DNA of 64,000 nucleotides, taken from the NCBI GenBank assembly GCA_025200525.1, contig CM045762.1:84473893-84537892 (forward strand), written 5' to 3'. The translations under genes and the position numbers were made by a program. This DNA is from Camellia lanceoleosa. Lineage: Eukaryota; Streptophyta; Magnoliopsida; Ericales; Theaceae. Below are positions 45,422-56,099 of the stretch, piece by piece. Position 1 is the first letter of the stretch, and the number at the start of each line of letters is the position of its first letter. The notes below the pieces were generated by a model. That model was not told the origin of the DNA. It saw only the letters and a list, made by a program, of their open reading frames with translations, and ran no database searches.

Positions 45422-47888
45422 TCATTCATCATCGCTTGACGCAAGGTCTTCTTCTTCAACACCCTCGTCTAGGGGGGTCTGGGCTACGTCGTCTTCGTCT
45501 ATCCTCACATTGCTGAAGTCCAAGTCTGGGACCAACTCTTCTGCTTTACGTTTGAAAGTTTTCCAGCCGTTATTCCAGAACTCAGTCATCTCATGCTTGT
45601 AGAAGTCCGACTGCTGGAAGCTCTGGATCACTTCCTCTTCGCTCCGGCTCCTAGCGGTCGCTCTCGACGGGCCAACCCCCCTATCGCCCTCTCTCGCCAA
45701 GTTGCTGGCGATCGCGGCATCAATGGCCATCTGAAAGTCGGCGGATCCCTTGAACTGCTCTATTGCTGCAACACATAGGTCGGGGTACGCCATCCTTTCA
45801 GATGCCAACTTGGCATTTTCTTCCTCCAAGGCCTTCCCCAATCCCGCCTTTTCTGCCACTGACTTGGCCCGCTCGTCTGCCAGCACCCTTTCCAGCTCGG
45901 CGATCTTCAGATCTGCTTCTTTTTTTTCTTTGATCGACTAAGTGCGCAAATCTTCATTGTAGGTCATGGCCTCATCCCACTGTTCGTTGGTGACGGAGCA
46001 GGCTTTCTGGGCCTCTTCCAGCTTCTTCTGCTCGCCCGCCAGCTGGAACTCGAGCAACACCACCTTGCGGCGCGCCGTCTCTAGCTTTAACTTGGTTGCG
46101 ACCAGCTCAGCACTGGCACGGTCGGCGGAATAGCTCTGCACCATCGCCAACACCTCCATCTTCTTGGCTTTCTAGGCTTCTTCTAGCCCCCTGACACACG
46201 CACTCCGTGTGGTCTTCCTCCAACCTGCGGTCTCCCTCTTCAAACTTTCAAGTTGGGCCTCCACCTCCTCTAACTTTGCCTTCAATGGCCTCACTTTGCC
46301 TTTTGCAGCCGCGGCCTTGTTCAGTAGGGCCCCTGCTAAAACAGTCGCCTTCATCTGGGCAGAGCACAACCCCCTTAGCAGTTCGGCCTCAGTAAAACAA
46401 GCCATCGAACCCACAGCCGCGTCCTCTACCACTCCTAAGAGGCGATCTGCAGCAATCCTAGCCTCACCTCCTTCTTCTTCCAGTCGCCCGGACACTGCTG
46501 GGGCATGGTAAATGGCGGTTTTCAACCTCGCCCTCTCCCTTTCTCCTTGGGGAGCATGACCCCCCCTTAGACTGCTGCTCTGCCCCCTACTTAGGGCCAG
46601 TCGCCCCACTCTCCATCTCCTTTGCCGCCTCCTCCAGTCCCATTTTGGAGGTCTCCTCTGCCATCACCTCCTTTGTTCTCTTCAAGGTTGGCCCCTCCTT
46701 CCTCTCCCTTACTATTTTCTTCTTCTTCAACGCAGCTTCCACCTCCTTTTTGCTCTTCTCTTTCAGAGGATCGACTGGAGGTGGTTGTGGCTCAAAACCA
46801 CTCAGATCTTTCTCCCCCAGCGGCTTGGGGCGCGGTCGGACTCGCTCCCTTGCGATCAGTTTTGGAGTAGGCCCTAACTTTGCCTCTTTATATTTGTCCG
46901 CTCTAGCGAACAATCTCCTCTCCTCCTCCTCCTCCGCCATCCTCTACACCTCCAACTTCTCCCTTGTCGGATCTTCCCCCAACGATTACGGCTCCAAGTT
47001 CATGGCAAACAACATTGAAAGAAGGACCATCTCGTCCCACCTTACTCCCTTCTCATCCTTCCATTCCCTCACCTTCTTCACTCGGTCTTCGGCCGCCCCG
47101 TCCAACTTGGACTCGACTAATTTGGTGGGGACCTTCCACGATGCCTAAACTCCCTTTCTACCGTTCGCTGACACAAAAAACCATCTCGGTCTCCATCCCT
47201 TCACCGAAGACGGTAGCCCCGCCACTACACCTCGCCCTGCTACTGCTTGCAGCGTCACCCACGTCTCCTGCTGACTAGAGGCCTTGTAGCAGGAGAAAAA
47301 TTCCTCCACAGTCATGGCCATTCCTCCGGTTGCTTGCTGCCAGGAACTCGCACACGCCATCAGTATTTTCTAGGCGTTCGGCATTAACTACCCTGGCGCC
47401 ACTTCCAGCTTAGTCAGCACGTCCACCACAACTTGAGGGAGAGGTAGCCTCAAACCTCCTCGCAATGCCTCCTCGTAGAGGCTGAATTTGTCTAGCAGCA
47501 CATCCGACGCCCTCTCATTGGATGTGGGCAGCCTCAACCCTATCTTCGAGGGAATTTGGTGTTTCCTCTTTATTCCCTCCAACTCCTCTGTCGTAAGTAT
47601 GGATCTGTCCGGTTTGGTGTGCCAGTAGTCCAGCTCCACCTGACTAATAGGCCTCACGGCTACAATCATTGTCCTGGTGCGAGCCCGCACCGTCTGACTC
47701 GCTACCTCCCCCTCCCTTCGCTCTGTATGATATTGTTCTGCCAAATCCACCACATTGTCGTCGCCTAACTGATCAACCCTTGCGGTTGCTACTTCCTCTT
47801 GGGCCATTTCTCTTGTGTGTCTACGAATGGCTTTGAACGCAGGCACAAGAAAGTTCACAAAATGTTGCAAAGGTGTATCACTCGACAC
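45422..47888 (-). pseudogene. Antisense extra ORF of Tat element 2 ('putative gypsy-type transposon' domain, coiled coil)
   Basis: Read on the minus strand from 47888: an N-terminal region with the family-typical LYEEALRGGLRLPLPQVVVD (about 47470), then a FFSCYKASSQQ.TWVTLQ-like block (about 47300), a basic linker (46590-46940), a long coiled coil (46609-45940) and a very acidic tail ending DLASSDDE at 45422. The domain order matches the antisense gene of Tat element 1. Stops at 47388-47390, about 47145, about 46945, 46172 and 45938, and one frameshift near 46590-46609, inactivate it. The function of this family is unknown. It lies opposite gag-pol, upstream of the 3' LTR. Confidence 0.75.
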
Positions 47889-48224
47889 AAAAGAGTTTAC
47901 TTTTGGAACATTTTGGTTCTTTGCAAAAAGATAGGTAAAACGGATAATACCAAAAGCCCAAGGCTTGCCTATATTTCAAGGGTCACAATTAAATTTCGCT
48001 AGTTTGAAAATTTTCAAAAATCCGCCAAAACTGTCTTTTCAACACCCTATATTGACCTATCGCTTTATTTCTTGCTTAACGCCTAACCTTCCCCACTACG
48101 GGATTCCGCCACGTGTACGACCACAATCCACGCCCCTTTTCCCCTTCCCTATCTATTCCACTTCACTTCACCACGTGCCCTGCCGCCCCTCGAGCCCCGT
48201 GCATCGCCACCCACCCTTCGCGGT

Positions 48225-48515
48225 CGGCGCACCTCATGGTCAGTCCCTCCACTCCGTCACCCTTCTCAGTCAGTCCTCCTCATGGTCGGTCCTTCTACTC
48301 GGTCACCCTTCAGGGTCGGCCCTGCTCATGGTCGGTCCCTCCACTTAGTCACCCTTCAGGGTCGGCCCACCTCATGGTCGGTCCCTCCACTCCGTCACCC
48401 TTCGGGGTCGGCCCACCTCATGGTCGGTCCCTCCACTCCATCACCCTTCACGATTGGCCCTCCTCATGGTCGGTCCCTCTACTCGGTCACCCTTTATGGT
48501 CGGCCCCTCCACTCG
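48225..48515. repeat. 46-bp tandem array near the 3' LTR
   Basis: A GC-rich unit, ctcatggtcggtccctccac / tcggtcacccttcagggtcg / gcccac, recurs about six to seven times. It makes spurious open frames on the plus strand. Confidence 0.9.
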
Positions 48516-48561
48516 GACTCATGCAGTGGTCGGTCGAGCTCAGCCAATTTGATATCTCCTA
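48516..48561 (+). repeat. Duplicated 46-nt piece of RNase H
   Basis: Matches 42538-42583, inside the RNase H coding region of the same element, with four mismatches, in the same orientation. It lies 59 nt before the 3' LTR. Confidence 0.85.
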
Positions 48562-48601
48562 TTGTTTTCTTCATTATTCCCTTCGTTGGACTAAAGCTGC
48601 A

Positions 48602-48620
48602 CTCAGGAATGGGGGACTAC
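48602..48620 (+). promoter_or_regulatory. Polypurine tract of Tat element 2
   Basis: AGGAATGGGGGACTAC ends exactly at the 3' LTR start. Confidence 0.7.
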
Positions 48621-49181
48621 TGACACGGGTAAGCCCATAAAGGATATAGCCCATCGTTTAGGGCCCAATACATAATTCAAATATTAAAGCCCAACGTTGC
48701 TGGAGCTCAACATGGCATTAAGAACCAATAATATATAAACACGTGGCAAGAGAAGGCCAAGCCACAAAAGCAGACAAAGATCTTGCAAAGTTATTGCACT
48801 GCACATTAGCCATTAATGAAGCCCCTTACAACATTTATTGCTATAACCCCTTCTCGTCGAGACAGAACGGCCTCACCATGAACAAGGCAAGCTAGAGCAT
48901 AGACTTTCGGCCATGGTGACAGGTCGGAAGAAACAACGAAATGATTACCAGAGGATATAAGCAGACGTCGAAGACAAGAAGAAGGTTAAGTTTTTCTATC
49001 TCTAATCTATCTCTATATTCCATCACTCTTTCTAACTTGCTCGTCAGAGGGTTCATTGGAGGACTCCCGGTTCCCCGTTGGATTCCTATGCAAGTCTATT
49101 CGTGGGCTTGGTATACTGGGCACCGGTTTGGGGAGCGTGGATCAGTCCGACTCGTTCCATCTGGAACACGCTGTATCATCA
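48621..49181 (+). repeat. 3' LTR of Tat element 2
   Basis: Same 561-bp length as the 5' LTR. Followed by the AATAT target duplication at 49182-49186. Confidence 0.93.
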
Positions 49182-49336
49182 AATATAATTATATCAAAAT
49201 TATGAGATTTATTGTACTATTTTCTCTAATTCTCAAGAGAAATCAATGTAATTTATCCAAATTAAAATTTTTACTTTTATTAAAAAAAGTAAAAATATTT
49301 AAAGGACTAGAGCACCTTAAAAAAAAAAAAAACCAA

Positions 49337-49735
49337 TCAGTATGTTTGGTTTCAGTTTTCTGAAAACTGAGTTTTTTTATTTTTCGTATTTTTTTGTTTT
49401 TAGTGAATATTTTTTAAATTTTAAGTAATTTTTTTACCTTTTTAGATGCACCTTACTTAGATGTATCTAAATAGTAAAAAGATTGTGAAATTTTTTTTAA
49501 AAAATTAATAAATACACAAAAATATAAAAAAATATACTGAATTTTAGTATTTTTTGGTAGTTAGTATATTTTTTAAATATTTTTTTCATAAATATTATAC
49601 TTTTTAAGTGTATTTATGTTAGGTGTGTCTAAAAATTAAAAAATTTGTTTAAAATATTAAAAAAATTCATTCAAAACATTAAAATATGAAAAATAAAAAA
49701 AATAGAATTTTTTGAAAACTGAAAACAAACCGGCT
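49337..49735. repeat. MITE-like element, family shared with 303-692
   Basis: The ends gtttggtttcagttttctga and, complemented, ggtttgttttcagttttcaa are inverted. The interior 'cttagatgtatctaaatagt' module is shared with the copy near the window start. Confidence 0.5.
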
Positions 49736-50245
49736 GAATTATGCTTTTTAAAATTTTCTTGCTTTCACAAAAAGTTTAGAGCAAATTCTATTTGCACACC
49801 TTTAATACTGTTAGTACACAATACCAATCTATTTTTTTATTACAATTTATTCCGCAATTAAATTATGTTTTTTGACAAATTTCTAAACAATAATCTCTCA
49901 CTATAGACCACCACCACTGCCAATCATTCCACCAACCTCCATCACCTCTGACTGCTCGCTACCACTATCATGACCCCCTCTTTAGCTATCATCCCAACTC
50001 ACTGACCACCGCTATCACTAGTAATCCCCATCGCCATCACTAGTAGAGAAAGATATTTGGAAAACCAGATCTAAGGTTTGAAGAATAGAAAAAGAAGAAA
50101 GATGAGAAAAAAACTGGCTATGGTAGTTGTAGAGGTTGAGATAGGGTAAAGAAAGTAAGTCAAAGGGTGTCAGAGTGAGAAAGGGCATCATGATGGTGAT
50201 CTCAACGGAAAGTAGCGCGATCCTGATGGTAACGAATTTCATAAA
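49736..50245. other. Intergenic sequence
   Basis: AT-rich with a CCA/ATC-rich patch near 49900-50030. I see no supportable gene. Confidence 0.45.
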
Positions 50246-51248
50246 TGTTAGACTTATTTTATTTTGATGATTTATTTAGTAATGATAGTTCAAATAGCCT
50301 AGCACAGCAGCAGGCCAAAAGGTTCAAGTGGAAGATATTCAAATTAGTAATGATGGAAGTACAACGGCTATAAAGGTTCAAAAGGCCAAAAGATTCAAAA
50401 GATTCAAGTGAAAGATATTCAAATTTGTAATGATGGAGTGGAAGATATTCAAATTGGTAATGATGGAAGTACAACGGCTATAAATTCAAATGACTATAAC
50501 AACTATAAATTCAAATGAATACAACGGCTATAAACGACTATAATTTTCATTATATATACCAAAGCCTCTAATGTAAACAAGTTACAAAAAAACCTAAAAA
50601 TATTCTTTGATCTATAATCACTCACATTTATTCTCAGAAATTATACACTGAGCCTTATAGCTTTAAGCACATCTTTCCTGTGTGAGATTTACAGAAAAAT
50701 CAAAGCTTCATTTTATATATCTATCTTTAAGAAATATTTATTGTAAGCTTTCTTTGAAAGCAAAAATACCATTTCATCTTGTAAAGTGTTGCAAACACTG
50801 TGTTCTTGAAATCTTCAGAGTGATTGTGAATCACTTAAGATTTGCAAGGGTTTGGACTTGTGAAGTCTGTGTAAAATCCGTGGAGAATTGCTCCATTTGT
50901 AAAGAGGTTGTTGGCACCCCTGTGAAGCTAGAAGATAGTGCAAAATCTCAAGTGAAGCTTGAGGAGTGGACGTAGGCCGAGTTGAAGCCGAACCAATATA
51001 AATTTGTTTGTCTCTCTCTCTCTCTTATCTCTTTATTTTATTTTAAATTGCCATAACTATATTTCACATTTTTACTATGCTAAAATCATTAACTGACATA
51101 GTTGTTAAGACACTTGCTTTAATTATTTTTATTTTATTAATTATATTTATCTATTGTGCTGGTCATAATTTTTATTAGGGTATTATTAATTTTAATTGTA
51201 AAAACCTAATTCACCCCCCCTCCCACTTTGGTTGTCTTTTGGGTAACA
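50246..51248 (+). repeat. 5' LTR of the Sirevirus-like element
   Basis: Ends GGTAACA next to the PBS. The start at TGTTAGACTT is inferred from the TG rule, since no second LTR is available. Internal direct repeats of 'gaagatattcaaatt.gtaatgatgga' occur three times (50330-50470). A TATA-like TATATATACC lies near 50553. Confidence 0.6.
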
Positions 51249-51249
51249 A

Positions 51250-51263
51250 TTGGTATCAAAGCC
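51250..51263 (+). promoter_or_regulatory. Primer-binding site of the Sirevirus-like element
   Basis: TTGGTATCAAAGCC, close to the initiator-Met PBS of Copia elements, directly after the LTR. Confidence 0.8.
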
Positions 51264-51305
51264 TAGACTCTTATTTTAGATTTAACCATCTAGGAGTTTT
51301 GATCC

Positions 51306-51938
51306 ATGGCAACTTTAGTTGAAGGACAAGCCACAAATAGGCCACCATTATTTGACGGAAACAACTATAGTCATTGGAAAGATAAGATAACTTTATACTT
51401 ACAAGCCACTGATTATGTTATGTGGATTATTGTCAACAAAGGTCCAAAAATTCCTACCAAATTAGTAGACAATATTAGTGTATCTAAAACTGAAGATGAA
51501 TGTGATGAGAGGGATCATAAATTATTGCAAGCCAATGCTAAAGCCAAACTCACCCTTGTTTGTGGATTATACTTTAGGGATTATAATAGAATTTCAAGTT
51601 GTGATTCGACAAAAGAAATTTGGGACAAATTTGAGATAACGTATGAAGGTACAAACCAAGTGAAAGAATCTCATATTGATATGTTTATTCATAGTTATGC
51701 ATTATTTAAAATGAATTCTGATGAATCTATTTCAAGTATGTTTACTAGATTTACTGAAATTATAAATTCTTTGAAATCTCTTGGCAAAACTTATACTAGC
51801 AGTGAGTTAGTGGGGAAAATTCTTAGGTGTTTACCAAATAATTGGGAAGCAAAGGTCACGGCCATTATAGAAGCCAAAAATCTTTCTACACTTGGATTGG
51901 ATTAACTTATGGGTTCCCTTATGACTCATGAGATCATC
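51306..51938 (+). pseudogene. Sirevirus-like gag, 5' part
   Basis: Starts at ATG 51306 and contains RPPLFDGNNYSHWKDKITLY, STKEIWDKFEITYEGTNQVK and the LRCLPNNWEAKVTAI segment, all typical of Copia gag (UBN2-type). The first 199 codons are open. TAA at 51903-51905 is followed in frame by LMGSLMTHEI. The CACTA insertion then separates it from the rest at 58060. Gag forms the virus-like particle. Confidence 0.85.
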
Positions 51939-52696
51939 CACTACAACAAAAAAGGGCTTTTACAGCGCGCAATGCACGCCGTAAAAACCCTTCTACAACG
52001 TGCAGCGCGCGTCATATTATGACCAGTCATGAAAAATCATTCACTTTCAACGACATACTTCGTACGTCGTTAAAAACTATTTAACTACAGATTTTGTGCG
52101 TCGTTGTTACTTTTTCTACAACATGCTATAGTATGCCGTTAAAAACTATTTAACGGCAGATTTTGTGCGTCGTCGTTATTTTTTCCACGACTACTTTTGC
52201 ACGCCATTAATTGGTGAGACAAATAACGACACTAATTGCACGCCGTAAAATATATAATACAACGACTTGCTCAGCCTGCCGTAGATAAGTAGAACATACC
52301 ACGGCGTACATGGAATGCTGTGAAATATTTCATATAATGACCTAATTTGCATGCCGTAGAATGTGCATTTTTTTTAAAAATTCAGCAGATTCTATATTTG
52401 ACCTATTTTGTACAATCTAATATTACAAACAAGCTTCACAAAATATCAATCAACCACCAAAATATTATTTCAACCATAAAAATAAACTATATCTATAAAT
52501 TATAAACATTCAAAAATTGTTAATATATACATTCCAAACATCCAAAACCTAATCACAAGTTCAAAGACATCCAAAAGGACTATCCTTAAGTTCTAAATTA
52601 TCCAAAAAGTTATAAATCATCCAAAACTATACATATATAAGTTTGTAAGATTACCAAAAACTATTCAAAAATTATAGAAATATATTCATCAAAGTC

Positions 52697-54480
52697 CTCA
52701 AAAACTATCCATAGATGTTAAGCCTAAAACATGGGTTGGCCAAGCAACAGTGCTTCCAATAGCATACTCAAGCACAAACATCTCACGATTAGGACGAAAT
52801 AATGGTGCATTCAACCCATACTTTCCAACACCCAAGGCCAAGAGGCACGTGATGTACCAATGCTTCAGAGTCTGTTGATACAATTGTGCCTTTCGCAACC
52901 ACCACCTTTGTTCCATCCCAATTCAACAATTTGCATTTAGCATTCTCCAAGGATCCACCATTTCCAGTTTCATTTGCATCATGCAACTATCATGAAAGCA
53001 ATACATAAGATAAGCTAATGAATTGAAGACAAAATTAAAGTTTTTATCAATGTCATATAAAATTTACCCAAATATCTTCGTCGTCTTCACTATTTTCGTC
53101 ACCCTAAAAAAATTGTAATACAATATCAAGTTATATTTGTTTACCCAAATTTAGTAGACGATGTGGGATGTATATGAAAATTTGACAAAAGCTCGAGTAG
53201 AAAAGCAAGTAAGCAAACAAAAGCAGAAGCATGAGAAAAATACAAATGAGTAAATTAATAATACCATACAAAATTTATCCAAATATTTTATTGTGAGTGC
53301 ATCCTACGTTCACCACCTCCATGCACCCTATGTTCACCTCTACCGTTTTCCTCACCCTAAAAAAATTGTAATACAATGGAAAGAAGCATTTGTTTACTTA
53401 AATTTAGAATCTTAATGTAATCCATATGCAAAATGACAAACTTGAGTAGGAAAGCAAGCAAGCAAAAGCACAAGCATGAAAAATGTGTAAGTTTACCTGG
53501 GTTTCTCCATATGAGTGTCCATTTGCCCCTTTGCTTGGCTCCTACAAGTATTAATCAATTTTTTTATTTTTACAAACTTTGTGAAATATCCTTGTATCTA
53601 AGATGGGAAACACCAAAGTAAAAAATAGTTAAATTTTATAGGAAGACAAATTTGTTCACCTAGTGCTGTAAAAATAAGAAATAGTGGATTTTCACAAGTT
53701 GAAAGTAAGTGAGCTCTTAATCTTTTCCCATATAAATAACCCAAAAAAACTCACAAATTAGTCATCATGAATTTTGGTGGCTCTAATCTTTTGAGTTGAA
53801 GTGAAAAATTCAACATGGACATTGGACAATGATTTCCCATTCATGCATATGCTGCTAGTAATTAATCCTATATTTAAATAAGAAGTCTATGGACTGTGTA
53901 GTTCTCTTCATAAAATTAGAAACAAGACAGAGAATTAGAAAAAACTACCTGGGTTTCTCCATGAGAATTTTTCTTGCCCGTTGCATCTTCGCTTGGTTCC
54001 TACAAGTTTTAATTGAAAAATTTTTAGGAATAACTATGAAACATCAATATATATATATATAACATATATTGTCACATTGTTCATTTTTTTTTTACCTCAT
54101 TTTGCCTTTTTCCTTTTAACATTTCAGTTTTCATCTCCCAGAGTTCTTGTTCTAAGAGCAGCAATTTTTGATTTAGCTGTCTCATATTTTGATTTTGGTA
54201 TGTTTGTGTATCAACTTTCGATGGCAATGCATCCATCAAAATGTCTTATAGCCTGAAAAAAAAAAAAAAAAAAAAAAAACACTATTAGATAGCTATATAC
54301 TGAAGTATCAGAGATTTCACAAAAATGCTATATATATATCTACCTCAAACAGAAAGAACACAAGGTAAATATGTTGTCCTCTTCAGCCATTGTTTTTTAG
54401 TTTTTTGTTGATTTATTGGCAGGCGGGGGAGCATAGACCGTTGGCATTTTCATCATTACTGTCCAGTCTTCAACACAATA
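52697..54480 (-). pseudogene. tnpA-like gene remnant of the CACTA element
   Basis: The C-terminal domain at 52995-52697 contains KCKLLNWDG, ALVHHVPLG and CWKVWVE, then in another frame LFRPNREMFVLEYAIGSTVA. This matches the plant En/Spm-associated domain that ends with GSTVAWP. A frameshift lies near 52800. Upstream on the minus strand, small exon-like pieces with splice signals occur at about 53500-53550 and 53945-54000, related to each other (WRNPG-type ends). A coiled-coil exon follows at about 54095-54255 (QNQNMRQLNQKLLLLEQELW), flanked by CAG and GTAAAA. TnpA-type proteins bind subterminal repeats. Confidence 0.6.
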
Positions 54481-54818
54481 AGTGTACAAAAGTTAAACGA
54501 AATTGTCTACTAAAGATTGTCAAAGACTGAAATTATCAAATCTATATACTATTTCCAGTGAATTTGGAACAGGCTCAAGCACGTATCCCATTTCTGCCAT
54601 GTCATGCAGGTAAAATAGTATAGAAACAAAACAAAGCATCAAACCATGTTAGAGCTATGACATTTCAGCATGAAATCTTGATCTGCTCAAACTAGTTAGT
54701 AGCAAATCAAATATAATAAAGAAGCGATTTATATTTCTCCGTCACCATTGGACACATCATTTAAAAAAAAAGGGGGGTCAAAAGTTCCTTCCACAGTAAA
54801 ACTCGAAATGACAGTTAC

Positions 54819-54868
54819 CTGACTCTAGCTACCAGGTGCTGCACATAGATCCACCACATGCTTCACTC
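54819..54868 (-). pseudogene. Captured TRM7-like exon 3
   Basis: Encodes GVKHVVDLCAAPGS, a stop (TAG where Trp is expected), then SQ. This is the S-adenosylmethionine-binding motif I of FtsJ/TRM7 methyltransferases. It is flanked by TTTGCAG and GTAACT splice signals. The phase matches exon 2, with the glycine codon split over the junction. Confidence 0.85.
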
Positions 54869-55328
54869 CTGCAAATAATATTTGTATCAACCAAACAACA
54901 AAAGGTGAGAAGGTTTATGAAATCATAACCAAGAAAATGGAACCATAGATGGATAGATAACAGAAAAAAAAAAAATTAGAAAATAAGCTTCCATGGTTTC
55001 CTATTAGTGAAAAATACAAAATTAAAGCCTACATTTTGCACTAAGTGGAAATATTTTGCTGTTATCCTTAATAAAATATTCTCTTGGAAGAAAAGGAAGA
55101 CATTATTTATCATTTTGAGAAACTACTTTTAACTTAATAAAGCATAATCAATCCCCGTTTGTAGTAAAACTGCACCAGGGAATTCCTTCATAACGTAAAA
55201 CAATTGGAGAAAAAAAAGAATGGACAATGTTTGATCCAGCTAATAAAAAGAGCCCAGTCCCTAATAATTTAATACCCCGCCATATTAAGGATGGAAATAA
55301 ATCAACATTAGTAAGATTAGTGTAGTAC

Positions 55329-55422
55329 CTTCAAATATGTTGAATTCTTCATCAATTTGAAGGAGCTTGAAGGCACTTTGAGCACGCCAACCCTCTTATT
55401 TTGCTTTTCGATAGTAGATATC
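55329..55422 (-). pseudogene. Captured TRM7-like exon 2
   Basis: Encodes DIYYRKAK, a stop (TAA where Glu is expected), then EGWRAQSAFKLLQIDEEFNI and FE. This is the conserved N-terminal core of TRM7, including the FKL motif. It is flanked by TTCACAG and GTACTAC. Confidence 0.88.
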
Positions 55423-55514
55423 CTGTGAACAAATCCACCCATTATTAGAAGTCGAACATCAGACAACCCCAGAAATGGTAAAAAAGAAATTCAAACATAA
55501 ACAAACAAACTCAC

Positions 55515-55541
55515 CCTCTTATCCCTTGATGCTTTGCCCAT
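55515..55541 (-). pseudogene. Captured TRM7-like exon 1
   Basis: The ATG at 55541-55539 encodes MGKASRDKR, the exact N-terminus expected for eukaryotic TRM7 (tRNA anticodon-loop 2'-O-methyltransferase), followed by a GTGAGT donor. With exons 2 and 3 it covers the first nine codons plus about 48 more. The later exons, with the rest of the methyltransferase fold, were not found downstream. The host copy would lie elsewhere in the genome. Confidence 0.85.
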
Positions 55542-55689
55542 GTTGAAAATACCTAATTGTCTCGAGGTAGTAAACCTAAACTATAAGACCAATATTTGTA
55601 CCAAAAAATAACAAAAGGGCGGAACACAATGCTGTGAAAAAGCAAGCGCAATTCTTCACTTCCTTTGGATCAATCACAGTTTGTGAAGG

Positions 55690-55814
55690 AATAATGAGAG
55701 AACGGGCCACAAAAACTGAAGAATTTAGATTTCCCAATCAGAAAGATGTTTAGCAAGAAAATGACGTAAAGAATAAAGTTATCCTCATTTCCTCTCTTTC
55801 AAACATGAGATATG

Positions 55815-55867
<53 letters not shown>

Positions 55868-56025
55868 ACACACACAAATTGAAGAATTTAGATTCTTCAA
55901 TCGGAAAGATGTTTAGCAAGAAAATGATGTAAAGAAGAAAGTATGTTACAAAAACTGAAGAATTTAGATTTCCCAATCAGAAAGATGTTTAGCAAGAAAA
56001 TGATGTAAAGAAGAAAGCATGTTAT
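55690..56025. repeat. Triplicated segment upstream of the TRM7 exons
   Basis: 'gaagaatttagatt..caatc.gaaagatgtttagcaagaaaatga' occurs at about 55715, 55880 and 55955. A (CT)n(CA)n microsatellite lies between at 55813-55875. Confidence 0.8.
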
Positions 56026-56099
56026 CCTCTTTTCCTATCTTTAAAACATGAGAAATTGAAAATCCATTTGCTAGCAATAAATAACACAAAAAATGTTCT

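Larger units (their letters stand above)
38272..49181 (+). mobile_element. Tat-lineage Ty3/Gypsy LTR retrotransposon 2
   Basis: Two 561-bp LTRs (38272-38832, 48621-49181) are flanked by a perfect 5-bp duplication AATAT. Order: LTR, PBS, gag, protease, RT, RNase H, archaeal-type RNase H, integrase, 50-bp tandem array, antisense gene, 46-bp tandem array, purine tract, LTR. This is the same plan as Tat element 1, but the sequence is clearly different. By eye the LTRs differ at roughly 10% of sites, so the insertion is old. Multiple stops and frameshifts inactivate every frame. Confidence 0.95.

Noticed and set aside
48113..48640. 175-codon open frame on the plus strand near the 3' LTR of Tat element 2
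   Set aside because: It is produced by the 46-bp tandem array and by the duplicated RNase H piece. The peptide is a low-complexity repeat.
54540..54610. Possible further captured exon (AEMGYVLEPVPNS-like) in the CACTA element
   Set aside because: I could not tie it to TRM7 or to any other family.
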